Of a stretch of 64,000 bases of DNA, positions 33,857 to 44,475 are shown in pieces. Location: NCBI GenBank assembly GCA_035771175.1, contig CM069607.1:15384001-15448000 (forward strand), written 5' to 3'. Made by a program: the position numbers and the translations under genes. This DNA is from Paratinospora sagittata. Taxonomy: Eukaryota > Streptophyta > Magnoliopsida > Ranunculales > Menispermaceae. Under the pieces are notes generated by a model, which searched no databases, had not been told where the DNA came from, and saw only the letters and a list, made by a program, of their open reading frames with translations. Each line of letters starts with the position of its first letter. Position 1 is the first letter of the stretch.

Positions 33857-34542
33857 TTGATGATGGAGTGTGCCATGATACTATCCATGCGGTGTTGTAC
33901 ACCAGTAAATTGCACTTGGACTTTAAACCGAGTTGGAATGGTAGGATCTTTAAGACAGACGTTGAAGTCTGGAGTGATGGTAAAGACCATAGATCCATGA
34001 CTCAAAGTAGTAATAACAGTACCTATACAGGCATGTTCATAATCGAGAAGATTGGTGTCCAGTAAAGCAATTCTAGCATACATAGGTAGGTCACCTCGAC
34101 CCTGATAAGAAAGAACTAAACGAATAGCACCCATATGGAGATGAGTGTATCCGTGAGCCAACCAGTGACGGATGAACGAAGGTTCAAACTCAAGGGTTAC
34201 ATACTGTTCTTGAAGAGTAGCTTCAAGTTGACAGTGGGAAAGGGCAGTACTCTGGATATACTCCTTAACAGGAGGACTCTTACGACGAATTAATTTTTTG
34301 ACAGACGTAGAAAACGACTGCTATTTTTTCGTAAATAGCCAATAAGGATTTAACAAAGGAGGAATAGCTGCACTAACTTTACTATCTTCAGGAATATGGG
34401 TAACTTCGATTAAATCATCTATCTTAGATGCTTGCTTAATACATGATTCAGGAATACTAGAGAAATTGAAAGAAGAAGATTTCAAAATGGGGGTAGGTTC
34501 AGACACAGAAGGTGGAGGAGGACTCTCACCAAAGGCATCCAT
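33703..34542 (-). pseudogene. Endogenous caulimovirid movement protein (30K type)
   Basis: First ATG of the polyprotein at 34542 (MDAFGESPPPP). An in-frame TAG at 34321 is followed by an open stretch that continues in the same frame to about 33856. The domain shows HLHMGAIRLVL, an ARIALLDTN strand and a CIGTVITTLSHG segment, the strand pattern of caulimovirid 30K-superfamily movement proteins, which open plasmodesmata for cell-to-cell spread. A one-base deletion near 33855 shifts into the next frame. Confidence 0.75.
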
Positions 34543-34850
34543 GATACAAGCCACAATTGGTCACGAACAAGGCACTCCTAGCCGTTCTTGGACCTTCCTG
34601 CTTTATCCGACGGATATAAACGGTGCAAAATAGATTCCTTTAAAATTCTATGACAAACTTAAAAACCATTTCAAAACCAACGTAATTCAATCTTCAAGTT
34701 CAACGAAATCACATATGTAACAAACAAAACAAAGACGAATCAAACCGAAGAATAATATACCAAGGATAATTAAAACAACGATTAACCAGATAGGAAGATG
34801 AGATAGCAAAGACATGATAGCAAACCACGCTATTTCATACCATATATTAT

Positions 34851-34923
34851 ACATATACCGCACTACAAGGAAGATGGCTCTGATACCATTGTTATACATA
34901 TACTGCACTACAGGATGATCAAG
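34851..34923. repeat. Direct repeat flanking the viral primer site and the inversion point
   Basis: ACATATACCGCACTACA at 34851 and ACATATACTGCACTACA at 34897, 46 bp apart, one mismatch. The primer site lies between them, and the strand switch from minus-sense to plus-sense viral sequence follows the second copy. Either an original feature of the viral leader or a product of the rearrangement. Confidence 0.7.
34876..34888 (-). promoter_or_regulatory. Caulimovirid tRNA-Met primer-binding site
   Basis: TGGTATCAGAGCC on the minus strand, complementary to initiator tRNA-Met. It defines position 1 of caulimovirid genomes and starts minus-strand DNA synthesis. It lies at the outer end of the movement/coat half, upstream of the polyprotein ATG at 34542. 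The 73-aa hydrophobic frame over 34687-34908 lies in the leader and I do not call it a gene. Confidence 0.85.
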
Positions 34924-37880
34924 ATATTGAATCTCTATTTTCAGAACAAGATTCTCCTGATGAAGCTACACTGTTTGCATATCAAGCTTATTCATCTGAT
35001 GACTCTTTGCCTTCTGATAATGATCCCTATGATCAATATCTCGGTATGATTGCTGCTTCTTCTACAGCTCCTTCTCATGTCATGCCCTATGCAGAAATTT
35101 CAGTTCTACCTTCTAAGTATGAGAATCCGATCAAAGTCATTGCTTACTTTGATAATGGCGCATTCAAGAGTATGATGAATCCGCGCATCCTTCCTTCTGA
35201 TTATTGGAAAGCTCATACTGAGTCCTTCAAAGCCGCTAATAATGAGATATTTCAGACGCATTTAATTACTTCCAAAAAGATAGGTCTGAAATTCTTTCCT
35301 AATCTCACTATATGGACTCATATAATTGGATGTGATCTTCCCGATAAAGACATCTTATTTGGTATGGACATTTATTCGAGATCCAAGCTCAGAATTTTAC
35401 CTACTGGTATCTCCTATCAGAATCAGACTCTTCCATATACAACTATTCCAAAGTTATATGCTATCCTCGATGTTCCATCACTACAGGATAAGCTCAAGTC
35501 ATGTTTCAGTGACTCTCACAAGGATTTCACTCCTCAGAATCCTTTATGGAAGAATTCAACATATTACGTCCATTTACCCTTCAAACTTACTGAAGATGTC
35601 AATCCCACTAATGCTATCCATCCTGGCATGCCTCCCGATGAACTTGCCCTTGCTCGGCAAGAGTGTGCTGAATTGTTATCCCAAGGTTTGATTGAACCAA
35701 CTAAGTCCGACTGGGCTTGCCAAGCATTCTATGTGAATAAACGTGCTGAACTCAAATGAGGAAAGAAACGTCTTGTAATCAATTACAAGCCCTTGAACAT
35801 CTTTCTCAAAGATGATAAGTTTCCTCTACCAAAGATTTCCTCTCAACTTGCTCTCCTTTCAGGATCTACTATTTATAGTAAATTTGATCTGAAAGCAGGC
35901 TTTTGGCAATTGGGCATTCATCCCGATGATCGCCCTAAAACAGCTTTCTGCATACCTAATGCTCACTACCAATGGACAGTTATGCCCTTTGGTCTCAAGG
36001 TCGCTCCTTCTCTATTTCAGAAAGCTATGACAAAGATATATGCACCTTTGTTGCATACAGTTCTTATATACATTGATGACATACTTTTATTCTCCAAGAC
36101 TGCCGATGAACACACTCAACTTATATCACAGTTTTTGGATATTACTCAACAGTATGGCATCATGCTCTCCGAGAAAAAGAGTATAATTCAAACCACTGAC
36201 ATAGAATTTCTTGGTATGAAATTCTTCAATGGAGTCTATCAGCCTGGCTCTCATATTGCTGTTGAATTACTCAAATTCCCTGACTCTGACCTTACAGTCA
36301 AACAGTTACAACAATTCCTTGGCGTGGTGAATTATCTCAGAACTTTTCTCCCACATATTAGTCGCTATACGTATGTTCTCTCTGCTCTATTAAAGAAAGA
36401 TCCACCTTCGTGGCAATCTTGTCATACAGATGCTGTGACTTTTATCAAGCAAGCGTGTTAGAATCCTCCACCATTAGTCATTCCTAGCTCCGGTCAACTT
36501 ATACTCCAAACAGATGCTTCTGATTTATATTGGGGTGTTGTTCTTCTCGAACACAAGGATAATGTTGATCATATTTGTGGCTATCACAGTGGAAAGTTCT
36601 CTGACTCTGAACTTCACTACCATATCACAATTAAGGAAATTCTCGCAGTTCGATATGGCATACAGAAGTTCTCCTTCTTCTTAAGACCAGCTACATTTGA
36701 AATTCAGATGGACAATTCATCTTTTCCTAAGATGCTGGACTTTAAGAACAAGATGGTTCCCTCTGCTCAACTTCTTCAACTCCAGGAATGGTTTACTCAA
36801 TTCAATTTCACAGTTAAACATATTCCAGAAAAAAAGAATGTTTTAGTAGATTTCTTATCCCGACCAATCCAAAAGACTAAGGCCCAATTATCATTATTTA
36901 CTGGATGTCTTACATTACCATTATTGTTACAACCCAAACTAGTAACCAGGCCTAAACCCATACAAATTATCCATCCTCTTGGATCTTTCCCTCTCATAGG
37001 TGCAATCTTCCCTCCAGAATTACCCAATCCAACAACTGCCTATGAAGTCCAAGAATGTGCCCGTAACAATCTGTTTTATTATGCTCATAAATATTTTATG
37101 GACAATCCGGCCCAAACTCATCATGGCAATCCATTTAACCAGACCAGACCGTACTTGTTTCTGTTTCATCTCCGGCCCAATATTTCTGAAACATTGTTCT
37201 GGTACATTTGGTGTGTCTCCTGCCTATATAAGATTGCTATCACCTTCATTCCTTCTCAGCTCCAGCAATATTTTTACAGTAATCAAACTTCTCTTCTTGA
37301 TTGTTGTCTTGATCTATTTGCTCCACATCGTACATGGCAAACATATGTTACTGAGATTTGTCAACAGTCTCCGACTAGATTACATGCAGTATATATATGT
37401 TATCAGCCTTTCTCTGATTCTCCTCAAGGTCTCGTTGCAGAACATTTTCTCCAACAGTTCCAGACTTACTCCTGCAACCTTACTCCTCCAGTGCTTACTG
37501 GCATACGAGATTTCCTCAACGACATCAATGGTGCTCCAACTGTTTCACCAAGTATTCATGGTCCGCATGAGTTTATCCCATCTGACCATCTAGATGCATT
37601 AATCCAGAATCTTGCACCTTGGTCTCCAGAATCTCCTCCTGCAAACTTCAGAGATCCTCCAGACCGATCTCCCAGTCCTTCTCCTTAGACACGACGACGT
37701 GTAAACGATCCACCTCTTTCTTATGAAGATATTTATGACTGTCAACAACAACAAGACATAGAATATCAACACCAAGTTCGTCAAGGTCTTCGATCTCCTC
37801 CACCTACTGATCACCATGACTTCTGGCAACATTTAGACGACAATTTTGATGATTCCCAGCAAGACATGGACACAGTGTGA
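34914..37880 (+). pseudogene. Endogenous caulimovirid protease, RT, RNase H and C-terminal region
   Basis: One frame across almost 3 kb with only three stops: TGA 35757, TAG 36459 and TAG 37686, ending TGA near 37878. An acidic region precedes the aspartic protease; its active site reads YFDNGA, with Asn where Thr or Ser is usual. RT has FDLKAGFWQ, VMPFGLKVAPS and YIDDILLFS (about 36067), the usual caulimovirid form. RNase H (QTDASDLYWGVVL, about 36510, to HIPEKKNVLVDFLSRP, about 36850) is intact in motif. A ~340-residue C-terminal extension follows, whose function I do not recognise. Enzymes by family: polyprotein processing and reverse transcription. Confidence 0.85.
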
Positions 37881-37899
37881 TACTTCTCCATAATTAATC

Positions 37900-38304
37900 G
37901 TGGCTGATGAAACTCATCTTCGCGATACTCTCAACCTCTTCCTCAGAGATGCTCGCCTTCTCCGTCTTCGTCGTTTTCGTGATGCTCGCAGAATTCTCCA
38001 ACGTATCAGTAATATTGATCTGTACTTCTCCTCTCCTCGCACAAGACTGTATGTTCTTCATCGTCTCCCCCGAACTCGCCGACTGTTTCGCCGTCAGCTT
38101 CAGCCACTTCTTGATGACGTCACGCCGCCATCATCAGCTTCCTCAGCATCCACTACTATGACTATGCATCCGTTCCAGACACCTTTCCAGCCGTCAAGAC
38201 GCTTTTCAGATTCTCCCTTATCTTCTGACTCAGCAAGCACATCCACTTCTATCGTGGTCCCCACTTCTGTCTCCCATGATCCACAAGAGGACAAATCATC
38301 ATGA
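37900..38304 (+). pseudogene. Endogenous caulimovirid ORF2
   Basis: 134 codons, starting 20 bases after the polyprotein stop. The first codon is GTG (GTGGCTGATGAA), plausibly a decayed ATG; no earlier in-frame ATG is available. The N-terminal half is strongly Arg-rich (LRRFRDARRILQR), and the C-terminal half is Ser/Thr/Pro-rich. Position and size fit the small unknown second ORF of florendoviruses. A TGACGTCA palindrome at 38115-38122, a possible bZIP site upstream of the transcript promoter, overlaps it. Confidence 0.65.
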
Positions 38305-38496
38305 AGCATCTACTTTATGTACAGTAAAAAGTAGAAGATGCTTTGCTTTAGTCACATATTCTTTCGCCGTGCTTATCCTTCTAGATCAGACGATCTTATC
38401 TTCAAGCCAGCTCAATGACTACCAGCTGTCTATGGATTTGAAACCATTTGAAGTCCGTGGAATTGAAGATATGTTAAGTCCGTCCATGTATTTGCT

Positions 38497-38504
38497 TATA
38501 AATA
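38497..38504 (+). promoter_or_regulatory. Putative viral transcript TATA box
   Basis: TATAAATA in the region after ORF2, where caulimovirids place their full-length transcript promoter, with TGACGTCA about 380 bp upstream. Downstream, AGCTTTGTGTAAGCTGA and AGCTTTGTATAAGCTTGA (38616-38650) form a direct repeat. Activity cannot be judged from sequence. Confidence 0.5.
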
Positions 38505-38690
38505 AGAGTTCATTTGTTTAGAACTCTAAGAGCCATAAATGTTTAGTCTCCGTTATTTGTAAGTTGTCCTAGTCCTTAACGTTTGTAGTGTTCATTTCCA
38601 GAATCATTGTATGAAAGCTTTGTGTAAGCTGAAGCTTTGTATAAGCTTGAGTGCCTTATAGGTGTTTAAAGTCCTAGCACTAACAATGCT

Positions 38691-39858
38691 CTTAATTTAT
38701 TGAAAAAATTTAATCAATTTTATTTCAAAATCTATTATTTTATTTACCATAAAAAATGCTATATAAATGCAAAACCCAATGCAATTTCCAACATCGATTG
38801 ACATGGTTAGTAGGTTTCTATTGATGTCCTGCGTTGTTTTGATCGACATTTACAACCACTTTTTCTTTGATGACATCATGCAAAAGAGTTTTTCTTTCTT
38901 TCAAAGAACATCAAAGATAAAGAGTCAACCAAAAATAAAATAATTTTATTTTAATGAATTTTGTTTTTTAAAAAATATATTATTTTGATAAAAACTAAAT
39001 TTATTATTTTTAGAAAAAATGTTTTTGGTAAGTCTGAATAAAGATAAATTAATTTTTAATGCAAAATGAGTTTTTTTGTAAAACATTAATAATATTATTT
39101 TTTATAAAAATTTATTTTAGTATTTTAATAAATTACTTTTAGTGTATAAAAATTAATTTATTATTTTAGTATTAAATTGTTTTTAATAAAAATATTTTAT
39201 TACATTTAATAAAACTAATTTTATTCTTTTAATAAACACACATTTATTATTTAAATAAAAAATACTTTTAGTATCTTAAATTAAAATTTTAATTAAACTA
39301 TTTTAATTTTATTATCATAATAAAAAAATATTAATTACCAAAGATTCCTGAAAGGTAAGTGTTTTTTTTTTTTTTTTTTTTTTTCATACTTCACCAAGGC
39401 ACATGTTTTCTGTAGTGAACACTTAAAACAAACCTCTAAGAAACTTAAGAAATACCAGTGAAGATGTCCATTGTGTCCATGTAACACTAAAAGAGAAAAA
39501 ATAATTTTATCTTTGATAAATATTAATTTTGGTATTTTAATAAATTACTTTTAGTGTATAAAAATTAATTTATTATTTTTAGTATTAATTCATTTTTAAT
39601 AAAAATGATTTTATTACATTTAATAAATAATTTTTTTATTGTTTTAATAAAAATACTTTTATTATTTTAGTAAAAAATACTTTTATTATTTTAATAAAAG
39701 TAGACTAAGAGAGTTAAAAATATACTAACTAGAGTAAAAAAGACACAAAGAGACCTGAAAGAAGAGGAGTTTAATGGGGGAGAAGAGTTTGACAACCATT
39801 GGAAAGGAGAAAAGAAGGGAGAAAAGAAGAAAGGAAGAAAAGAAAAAGTCAAAGTAAA
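38691..39858. other. AT-rich spacer with an internal duplication
   Basis: AT-rich DNA without a supported gene. A ~108-bp block at 39108-39215 (TATTTTAATAAATTACTTTT onward) is repeated with about 90% identity at 39525-39632. A poly-T run lies at 39361-39384. The right end (39700-39858) is a purine-rich GAAAAGAAG-type tract abutting element B. Confidence 0.6.
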
Positions 39859-41348
39859 TGTCACACCCCGCCCGGACGCGCCTAAACCGGTGGTACACTC
39901 TCGGACGGGGCGCGCATTTGGAACAATTACAATGGTAACAACAGAGTGCGCAGCGGAAATACAGTACACACAGTACAAATCTGATTTCATTTAATTCATA
40001 ATACTATTGTACATAAAATGGTCAAGGGAACATACTCCCAAAATCCCCAATGAATCATAAAAAGGGTACAAAATGTGGGCCCCATAACCTGCACCCAGTC
40101 CAACCTAATTTCCTGTGAAAGATTGGATAATAATGGAGTGAGCTTAACGCGCTCAGTGGGCAAATAGTGCATGAGTATAACAATTAATAAAGCACACTTC
40201 AATATCAAATATCTTAAATACACATGTGAGCATCATAATCAATCAATATGTATGTATGCATGACACCATCTCGTAATGGTTTGATGAACGTACATCGCCT
40301 GAATTCACGTATAGGAACGATGCTCTGGATTCATGTACTGATGTCCCTCCCCGGGCGCAGCCTGGTTCTCATGTACGTCCCTCTCCAGAAAAATGTAATG
40401 AATAGCGAGCAATGCTCCTAACTATTCTATGAGTCATAAACCATATACGTCCCTAGGTGGTGATATGTATGATGCCAATGCATGAATTGGTCTAGTCTAC
40501 TGGTCTAGTCTTTTCTTGACATTTAGACTGACTTTGGCAACGTCTGGTGATCCTTATCAGATTTGGTATCACGACATGCAAGATTAGGACATTGAGTATT
40601 ACTGTATAAGCTGATAGCTTTCAATAAGACCAACTAGATCAGTCCCAGTTGAGAGGTGAGACGCAAGGTCTGCTTAAATGCCAATCGCCTAGAGCAGCCC
40701 GCTGCCTCCTGTTCACTATTTAAAGTTACTGAGGACAAGACCGAGTCTAGTTGAGTCAGATTGACCACAAATCCGGCATTATAACAGTGTGATACATGAA
40801 TTCCAAATAAACAGGCATAAGTGCAGCAGTATAAATAGTATATGACATAATGCAGTGTAAATGAACAGTAGACATAATAATAATTGAATGTAAACTTTAA
40901 TAAAAGTTATGAAACACGCAAACCTATGTTTCGTTCCCCACCTTCAGATAAAAACTTCTTCTTTCAGATCTGGCATTTTCCTCCGGACAGAACTTCGTTG
41001 CACCGCTTTCAGATCTGGTGCTTTACTCCGGACAGAACTTTGTTGCACCGCACCGAGAGTCTCGGACAGAGAGTCTCAAAAACTAAAAACTTAGAATGCG
41101 TGGAAAGGAGAAGAAAATCACAAGAGAAGGTGATTTGGTGTGAGAAATGAGAAATAAGGAGGGTTCCTTATATAGAGATTTTTGCGCCTGAACGTTCGGG
41201 CATGTGCCGGAACGTTCTGGCATGCGCATGAATGTTCTGGCACGCGCCTGAACGTTCTGCCACGCGCCTGAACGTTCTGTCAGGCGCCTGAACGTTCGGG
41301 CGTTGCCCAAATAGTAATTTTTTTTTTTGTGAAATACAGGGTATTACA
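39859..41348 (-). repeat. Element B 3' LTR
   Basis: 1490 bp. Minus-strand start TGTAATACCC at 41348, end TGTGACA at 39859. It is 26 bp longer than the 5' LTR, mainly through extra copies of the U3 minisatellite at about 41185-41315. TATATAAGG lies at 41166-41174 (minus). Confidence 0.92.
41185..41315 (-). repeat. U3 minisatellite (~21-bp units) in the 3' LTR of B
   Basis: About six units of GCGCCTGAACGTTCTGGCA-type sequence, each with a palindromic AACGTT core. They sit between the LTR start and the TATA box, where enhancers are expected. The 5' LTR has about four units (50037-50135). LTRs are made identical at insertion, so the difference arose later or by recombination. Confidence 0.8.
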
Positions 41349-41361
41349 CTCTACCCCCCTT
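41349..41361 (-). promoter_or_regulatory. Polypurine tract, element B
   Basis: Minus-strand AAGGGGGGTAGAG abutting the 3' LTR start, matching the tract in element A. Confidence 0.8.
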
Positions 41362-41382
41362 AAAGGGATTTCGCCCTCGAAA

Positions 41383-41490
41383 TCAAGTCAAGTAGTGATG
41401 AGGGTTATCTGTGTGAGAAGTAGCCACAGGTTGGTAAGGAGGCCACTGTATGTGTGTATCACTATATCCATTGATATTAGTTTCAGACAT
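41383..41490 (-). pseudogene. ORF3 remnant of element B
   Basis: ATG at 41490, 35 codons, stop at 41383. The first ~25 residues align with ORF3 of A, including the QWPPYQPV motif. The last residues (PHHYLT before the stop) align with the end of A ORF3 (DHHNYLN). About 135 codons in the middle are deleted, in frame. Confidence 0.6.
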
Positions 41491-41587
41491 CTGCGTAGTT
41501 ATTGAAGTGAAACAATGTATTAAGATAGGTGTAAACAATGTTTTATCCTGTGATTGATAAGTGAAAATAATACAATATATCACATCA

Positions 41588-42335
41588 TCAGTTGGTACTA
41601 GAAAACAATTCAGGGTATTTCTGCTTAATTGTTGCTTCTAGTTCCCATGTTGCTTCCTCTATGCCGTGGTGATCCCAGAGCACTTTCACAAGTGGTATGC
41701 TACGTCGCCGTAGTTCTTGAGTTTTTCTATCTAAAATCTGTATCACTATCTCTTGATACTTATTTCCTTCCTCAACCCGAACCTCGACTAAAGGGATGAT
41801 ATGCAAAGGATCAGGACAATACTTGCGAAGCATAGATACGTGAAAAACGTCATGAACCTTAGGCATGGACGATGGAAGGGACAGACAATAAGCAAGTTTG
41901 CCAATACGTTCAATGATCAGAAATGGACCGATATATCGCGGGGAGAGCTTGCCTTTGATCCCAAAGCGTTTGACACCTCTTGTGGGCTAGACTTTCAAAA
42001 AAACAAAGTCCCCCTTATCAAATTCTAGAGGTTGTCTCCGCTTGTCAGCATAGCTCTTCTCTCGACTTTGTGCAACACGGAGTCGTTCCTTTACTAGTGT
42101 GATCTTCTCAGAAATCTCTTGAACTAGTTCAGGGCGTAGCTGCGGTCGATCTGCCATATCTAACCAGCATATCGGAGATCCGCAAGGCCGACCATAGAGA
42201 CCCTCGTATGGGGCCATGCCGATACTAGTTTGGTAGCTGTTGTTGTATGCAAACTCAGCTAGATGCAAATACTTTGCCCATCCGTCATTAAAGTCCAAAA
42301 TGCAGCATCGTAACATGTCTTCTAAGATTTGGATA
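41588..42335 (-). pseudogene. Element B integrase C-terminal part with chromodomain-like tail
   Basis: Starts at a deletion junction near 42335 and continues with DMLRCCILDFNDGWAKYLHL, AYNNSYQTSIGMAPYE and the integrase C-terminal domain. Near 41990 the frame shifts. The tail at 41588-41866 is intact and ends IPLVKVLWDHHGIEEATWEL, then ATIKQKYPELF. All three catalytic acidic residues of the DD35E core lie in the deleted segment. Confidence 0.85.
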
Positions 42336-43246
42336 AGTCTGCAATTTCCTTCTTCATTCCAGAAAACCATAATTGTCGCTTGACATCCTTGTACATCTTG
42401 TCACCCCCAGAATGCATAGCGTACCTCGAACAGTGCATCTCAGTAAGCACTTCTTTACGAACCTTAGGATCGTTCGGTAGGCAGAAGCATTTTTTATAGA
42501 AAACGGCTCCGTCTCCAGAGACCGACCAATGAGGAAGGTCCTGGCCGCTGAGGAGAAGTTCTCGTTTCTCCATTAACATAGGGTCATTGGCTTGAGCGGC
42601 TGAAATCTTTCGAATGAGCTCAGAGTTGGCTGATAATTGAGAGAGTCGTGGTCTTGGTCCCTCTACGTTCAGCTGTAGGTTAAAGTTCTCCAACTCTGTA
42701 GCCAACTTCCCCATTTCGTAGTTAAGAGTGCAAACAACATAAGATTTACTACTCTGGGCATCGGCCACAATATTAGCCTTTCCGGGATGGTACTGGAGTT
42801 GAAAGTCATAATCTTTCAAGAATTCCAACCATCGTCTTTGGCGGAGGTTTAGGTCTCTCTGAGTATATATGTACTTAAGACTCTTGTTCCGAGAAGACCT
42901 CAAACCATTCACCGTATAGGTAATGACGCCATAACTTCAGTGCAAATACGACAGCTGCAAGTTCCAAGTCATGCATTGGGTAATTACCCTCATGGATCTT
43001 CAGTTGTCTGGATGCATACGCAGCCACTTGGCCTTCTTGCATTAGCACGACACCTAAGCCTTGGAGAGAGGCGTCGGTGTATAATGAAAATCCAATTGCA
43101 TTTCTTGGAGTGATAAGTACAGGTGCTGTCGTGAGGAGTTTCTTCAATACCTGAAATGATGCTTCACAGGCGGGATTCCAGATAAATCGCACGTCTTTTC
43201 GAGTGAGCTTGGTCATAGGTTCAACAATCTTTGAGAAGTCCTTGAT
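42336..43246 (-). pseudogene. Element B RNase H and integrase N-terminus
   Basis: RNase H from [20 protein letters not shown] (about 43085) with [20 protein letters not shown], a frameshift near 42895, then [16 protein letters not shown] and ADAQSSKS, where A has ADALSRKS. The integrase zinc-binding N-terminus follows (MHCSRYAMHSGGDKMYKDVK). The coding ends abruptly at about 42335, where about 500 bp present in A are missing. Confidence 0.85.
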
Positions 43247-44475
43247 GAAACATCTTTAATAGCCAGCCAAACCAAGAAAACTCCTAATCTGAGTAACAGT
43301 GGTAGGGTGCTTCCAGTTTAAAACTGCTTCAACCTTAGAAGGATCTACCTCAATGACATTGCCTGAAACCACATGGCCTAGGAATTGAACTCTCTTTGCC
43401 CAAAATTCGCACTTACTCAACTTTGCATACAGTTGGTGGCTTCTCAAGGTCTAGAGGACTATCTTCAAATTTATTTTATGGTCTTCCTCGGTGGAGGAAT
43501 ATATCAAGATGTCATCCACAAAAACCACCACAAATCGGTCTAAGTATAACTTGAATATGCGATTCATCAAACCCATGAATGCAGCAGGTGCATTTGTTAG
43601 ACCGAATGCATAACTAAGAACTCGTAATGACCGTACCGAGTTCTGAACGCGGTCTTGGTGATGTCCGACTCTCGGATCTGAAGCTGGTGATAACCGGACC
43701 TTAAATCAATCTTAGAGAAGTATTTGGCATCTCTAAGTTGGTCAAACAAGTCATCGATCCTGGGCAACGGATATCTGTTCTTGATGGTGACGTTATTCAA
43801 CTTGCGATAATAGATGCAAAGTCGTAACGAACCATCCTTTTTGCGAACAAACAGAACTGGAGCACCCCAGGGTGATGAACTCTTTCGGATGAAGCCATTA
43901 CTCTCTAATTCCTTAAGTTGTTTGTCTAATTCGACCAGTTCGACATTTGACATTCTGTATGGTGGAATTGAGATAGGCCCTGTCCCAGGTATGAGGTTGA
44001 TCTCAAAATCGAATTCCCTAACTGGAGGTAGACTAGGAAGGTCATTAAGAAAAACTGTTGGGAATTCAGATATGACTGGAACATCATGTACTTCGAGAGG
44101 GTATAGTGCTGGTGAGTTGTTTTCATTGCCAAGGGATAGAGCTCGAAGTTGTGCCTTGAGAAGGGCAACTGTTGATTTGTGTATCCACTGCCTCGTTCCC
44201 TGAAGCTTGACCAACTCTCCTGTAGGCAAGGTTAACTGAACTTGCTTCTTCATACATTCAATCTTTGCATTCAGTGGTGCTAACCAGTCCATGCCAAGGA
44301 TGATGTCGAAGTTTTCAAAATCCATCACAAAAAGATCGGCATATATTATATGTTCTGACATTCGAAGCTCACATCGAGAACACTGCAAATTCACGTCAGT
44401 ACCAGATCCAAACGGTGATGGGACATGGAGTGTGATGGTTGGGGGTTCAGGATGCAGGCCTAAATGTCTTACCAA
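43247..44475 (-). pseudogene. Element B protease end and reverse transcriptase
   Basis: Protease C-terminal half ([20 protein letters not shown]) then [42 protein letters not shown], a frameshift at about 43605 inside the VMPFGL motif, and [10 protein letters not shown] near 43505 on the other side. The thumb and connection ([20 protein letters not shown]) lie at 43256-43447. Closest to element A throughout, but with independent damage. Confidence 0.88.

Larger units (their letters stand above)
31147..38690. mobile_element. Endogenous caulimovirid, two halves head to head (florendovirus-like)
   Basis: Movement protein, coat protein and the tRNA-Met primer site lie on the minus strand (31147-34905). 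Protease, RT, RNase H, a C-terminal region, a second ORF and a promoter-like region lie on the plus strand (about 34908-38690). Together they cover nearly one genome with no LTRs. One long polyprotein followed by one small ORF is the organisation described for Florendovirus (Caulimoviridae), which I infer from layout and RT style. Petuvirus is the main alternative. Every frame has stops or frameshifts, and the two halves cannot be read together in this arrangement. The 3' limit is approximate. Confidence 0.85.

Noticed and set aside
34687..34908. 73-aa hydrophobic frame, possible viral membrane protein
   Set aside because: It overlaps the primer-binding site in the viral leader and is not at a position coding in related viruses; chance frame in AT-rich DNA.
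43814..44203. 129-aa frame antisense to RT of B (also 24680-25069 in A)
   Set aside because: Reverse-strand shadow of conserved RT coding sequence; its conservation follows from RT.
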